From NCBI GenBank assembly GCA_002405755.1, contig DHMK01000018.1:1-14787 (forward strand): a stretch of DNA of 14,787 bases, read 5' to 3'. The notes under the pieces were generated by a model, which did not search any database, was not told the DNA's origin, and saw only the letters and a program-made list of their open reading frames with translations. This stretch comes from Clostridiales bacterium UBA4644. Lineage in GTDB: Bacteria > Bacillota > Clostridia > Oscillospirales > Butyricicoccaceae. A program made the translations under genes and the position numbers. Shown here in pieces: positions 12,707 to 14,787 of the stretch. How positions within the stretch are numbered: the first letter of the stretch is position 1; each line of letters opens with the position of its first letter.

Positions 12707-13852
12707 ATGACGGAAGAAAATAAAGCAATGGAGACCCCCATGCTGACCCTGACCCCCGACCTGGCGGAGGAAGCCGCGCCGGAGGAGCAGAAGCAGGAGA
12801 CGGCGGCAGAGCCGGTGGTGCTGGACGAGAGCTGCCTCACCGAGGAAGAGCGCAAAATGGTCCACGATTTTGCCGACAAGATCGACCTGACCAACAGCAC
12901 CATGATCCTGCAGTATGGCTCCGCCGCCCAGAAAAAGCTCTCTGATTTCTCTGAAAACGCGCTGAGCAACGTGCGCACCAAGGACCTGGGCGAGGTGGGC
13001 GACGCCATCACCGATCTGGTGGGCGAGCTGAAGGGCTTTGACGTGGATGAAAACGAAAAGGGCATCTCCGGCTTTTTCAAGCGCAGCGCCAACAAGCTCA
13101 CCACGCTGAAGGCCCGCTACGACAAGGCCGAGGTCAACGTGACCAAGATCTGCGATATGCTGGAGAACCATCAGGTGCAGCTGCTCAAGGACATCGCCAT
13201 GCTGGATAAGATGTATGAGCGCAATCTGAGCAACTATAAGGAGCTTGGAATGTATATCCTGGCGGGCAAGCGCAAGCTGAACCAGGTGCGCGCCGAGGTC
13301 CTGCCCGCCATGATCGAAAAGGCCAAGCAGACCGGCGACCCTGCCGACAGCCAGGCCGCCAACGACATGGCCGCCTACTGCGACCGGTTTGAAAAGAAGA
13401 TCCACGATCTGGAGCTGACCCGGATGATCTCCCTGCAGATGGCCCCCCAGATCCGCCTTGTGCAGAACAACGACACCATGATGGCGGAGAAGATCCAGTC
13501 CACTCTGACCAACACCATTCCTCTCTGGAAGAGCCAGATGGTGCTGGCCCTGGGCATGGAGCATTCCGTTCAGGCCACCAAGGCCCAGCGGGAGGTCACC
13601 GAGATGACCAACACCCTGCTGCGCAAAAACGCCGAAAAGCTCAAGATGGCCACCGTGGAGACCGCCAAGGAGAGCGAGCGGGGCATCGTGGATGTGGAAA
13701 CGCTGAAAAACACCAACAGAATGCTCATCGAGACCCTGGACGAGGTGGTCAAGATCCAGGACGACGGCCGGGCCAAGCGTCGGGAAGCCGAGGCGGAGCT
13801 GGGCCGCATCGAGGGCGAGCTGAAGCAGAAGCTGCTGGATATCCGGCAGTAA
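12707..13852 (+). CDS. telA: TelA family toxic anion resistance protein
   Basis: 381-aa cytoplasmic, almost wholly alpha-helical protein of the TelA/KlaA/YaaN family, associated with tolerance to tellurite and cell-envelope stress; the mechanism is unknown. Typical segments: an acidic, disordered N-terminus (to about 45), IDLTNSTMILQYGSAAQKKL, GISGFFKRSANKL, NVTKICDMLENHQVQLLKDI, DKMYERNLSNYKELGMYILA, LTRMISLQMAPQIRLVQNND, and the conserved IPLWKSQMVLALGMEHS followed by a long coiled coil to the C-terminus. Length is normal for the family. The ATG at 12707 has AGGAGG (12692-12697) 9 nt upstream. It lies 58 nt after the xpaC-like gene and 39 nt before the TPM gene. No plasmid or tellurite cluster surrounds it, so it is the chromosomal housekeeping type. 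Confidence 0.95.
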   Translation: MTEENKAMETPMLTLTPDLAEEAAPEEQKQETAAEPVVLDESCLTEEERKMVHDFADKIDLTNSTMILQYGSAAQKKLSDFSENALSNVRTKDLGEVGDAITDLVGELKGFDVDENEKGISGFFKRSANKLTTLKARYDKAEVNVTKICDMLENHQVQLLKDIAMLDKMYERNLSNYKELGMYILAGKRKLNQVRAEVLPAMIEKAKQTGDPADSQAANDMAAYCDRFEKKIHDLELTRMISLQMAPQIRLVQNNDTMMAEKIQSTLTNTIPLWKSQMVLALGMEHSVQATKAQREVTEMTNTLLRKNAEKLKMATVETAKESERGIVDVETLKNTNRMLIETLDEVVKIQDDGRAKRREAEAELGRIEGELKQKLLDIRQ

Positions 13853-13891
13853 CGCGCCTTTGCGCCGTCCTCCCGGAAAGGAGAAACGAAG

Positions 13892-14787
13892 ATGAAAGCA
13901 AAACGAGTATTGGCCATCCTGCTGGCGGCCGTTATGGTGGCCGGTGCCGTCCTGCTGGGCGCCTCCGGCAAGCCGGTAAAGCGGGATGCCTCCCTTTATG
14001 TCACCGACCCCGCAGGCGCCCTTTCCGCCTCTGCCGCCCAGGAGCTGCTCTCCCGGCAGGCGGGCCGCAGCGTGCGGCTCAGCGTGGCCGCAGTGCGCTC
14101 CACAGGCAAGCTGAGCACCGCTGACTATGCCGCCGCCCTCTGGGAGGGCTGGCAGCTCTCCTCCTCCGATCTGCTGCTGGTGCTGGTCACCGGGGCGAAG
14201 CAGGATTATTATTTCGGCTACGACACCGCCTCCCAGGCGGCCGCCGTGCTGGACAGCTGCTACGACCGTCTGCTGCAGAGCGCGCTGGAGCCGGATTTCG
14301 CTGCGGGAAATTATTCCGCCGCGGTGCTGACCTTTGACACGGCGGTGCAGCAGCAGCTGGCCGGCACGGCTGCCGGCGGCGTCTCGCTGGATTACAGCGT
14401 CAGTCTCAACGGCGGCTACGACGGCGCTTATCAGGACGGCTACTATTATGACGACGACGACGGCAGCGGCTTCGGCTTTCTGGTGATCCTCTTCGTCATC
14501 GTGCTGATCGTGGTGCTGTGCTCTGTCAGCCGCATCGGCCGGCGGCGCAGGCCCCGGGCTTACCGTCCCGGTCCGCCCCCTCCGCCTGTCCACGGACCCG
14601 GCATGGGACCCCGTCCCGCGCCCCGTCCGCCCCGACCCATGAGTCCTCCCCGGCCGCCCCGGCCTATGGGACCAGGGCCGCGTCCTCCCCGTCCTTCTGC
14701 GCCCCGTCCCTCTGCGCCCCGGCCTTCTGCGCCCCGTCCCTCCCGTCCGCCCATGTCCGGCAGAGGCGGCTTTGGCGGCGGCGGTCG
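13892..14787 (+). CDS. TPM-domain membrane protein, 3' end outside window
   Basis: Open frame of 298 codons running off the window with no stop. A signal peptide or anchor (MKAKRVLAILLAAVMVAGAV, about residues 1-25) leads to a TPM domain (about 37-165): YVTDPAGALSASAAQELLSR, DYAAALWEGW, SDLLLVLVTG, YYFGYDTASQ. A Tyr/Asp/Gly-rich spacer (YDGAYQDGYYYDDDDGSG) precedes a transmembrane helix at about 194-214, then RIGRRRRP. The tail is extremely Pro/Arg-rich with three perfect RPSAP pentads (267-281) and turns to GRGGFGGGG at the window edge. TPM proteins commonly end in Gly-rich repeats, so the end of the gene is probably near. The TPM domain is predicted to be outside and the Arg/Pro tail inside. 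ATG at 13892 with AAAGGAG (13877-13883) 8 nt upstream. Follows telA by 39 nt, probably the same transcript. Molecular role unknown. Confidence 0.85.
   Translation, partial: MKAKRVLAILLAAVMVAGAVLLGASGKPVKRDASLYVTDPAGALSASAAQELLSRQAGRSVRLSVAAVRSTGKLSTADYAAALWEGWQLSSSDLLLVLVTGAKQDYYFGYDTASQAAAVLDSCYDRLLQSALEPDFAAGNYSAAVLTFDTAVQQQLAGTAAGGVSLDYSVSLNGGYDGAYQDGYYYDDDDGSGFGFLVILFVIVLIVVLCSVSRIGRRRRPRAYRPGPPPPPVHGPGMGPRPAPRPPRPMSPPRPPRPMGPGPRPPRPSAPRPSAPRPSAPRPSRPPMSGRGGFGGGG
14690..14734 (+). repeat. 15-bp in-frame tandem repeat encoding RPSAP x3
   Basis: Three 15-bp units (14690-14704, 14705-14719, 14720-14734), each a variant of CGTCCTTCTGCGCCC, followed by a degenerate fourth (14735-14749). Each unit encodes Arg-Pro-Ser-Ala-Pro in the TPM protein tail. 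Differences are at third or synonymous positions (CGT/CGG, CCT/CCC), so the peptide repeat is exact. Such a tract could change length by slippage. Confidence 0.85.

Noticed and set aside
12482..14593. 703-codon open frame on the - strand opposite telA and the TPM gene
   Set aside because: It is the antisense of well-supported coding sequence. GC-rich third positions suppress stop codons on the opposite strand; the translation is His/Gly/Gln/Leu-rich without any domain and has no ribosome binding site of note.

Overview
The window looks like a chromosomal, mostly housekeeping stretch of a high-GC member of the Clostridia, most plausibly Oscillospiraceae-like. The evidence is the gene families (RNase Y, DUF896/YnzC, the XpaC-TelA pair, the TrmN6-RsmI pair), strong AGGAGG-type ribosome binding sites, and GC-rich codon use with C or G in third positions. 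This placement is inference from gene content only. I see no rRNA, tRNA, CRISPR array, transposase or phage gene.

Layout. (1) 1-736, + strand: 3' part of the RNase Y gene. It is followed by a 155-bp anomaly: the last 35 nt of the gene region recur exactly at 858-892, enclosing 120 bp with four hairpins, and a strong terminator follows (906-941). (2) 966-2460, +: a promoter, a uridine-kinase-family gene and a class I glutamine-amidotransferase-like peptidase C26 gene, then a terminator. (3) 2460-5365, +: a second promoter and a tight operon trmN6-like / rsmI / methylpurine-DNA-glycosylase-like / SseB-like. It ends at a terminator that can serve both strands. The glycosylase lacks about 40 internal residues that contain part of its active site. 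(4) 7126-5366, -: glycerate kinase and a GNAT acetyltransferase, overlapping by 4 nt. (5) 10562-7130, -: promoter, serC, serA, a DUF1015 gene and a terminator. (6) 10694-14787, +: a divergent run of a cysteine-synthase-like PLP enzyme, DUF896, XpaC-like, TelA and a TPM-domain membrane protein that runs off the window.

How the genes fit together. SerA and SerC take 3-phosphoglycerate to O-phosphoserine. Glycerate kinase can supply phosphoglycerate, and the divergent PLP enzyme belongs to the family that makes cysteine from activated serine. DUF1015 sits directly behind serA with a DGHHR motif and has no assigned role here; no serB phosphatase lies in the cluster. The centre of the window is therefore a serine/cysteine neighbourhood. 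The operon before it is RNA modification plus DNA repair, and the right end resembles the xpaC-telA pair of Firmicutes extended by a TPM protein.

The points most worth following are the 155-bp gene-end duplication with its hairpin array, the internally deleted glycosylase, the altered substrate loop of the cysteine-synthase-like protein, and DUF1015 in the serine operon.
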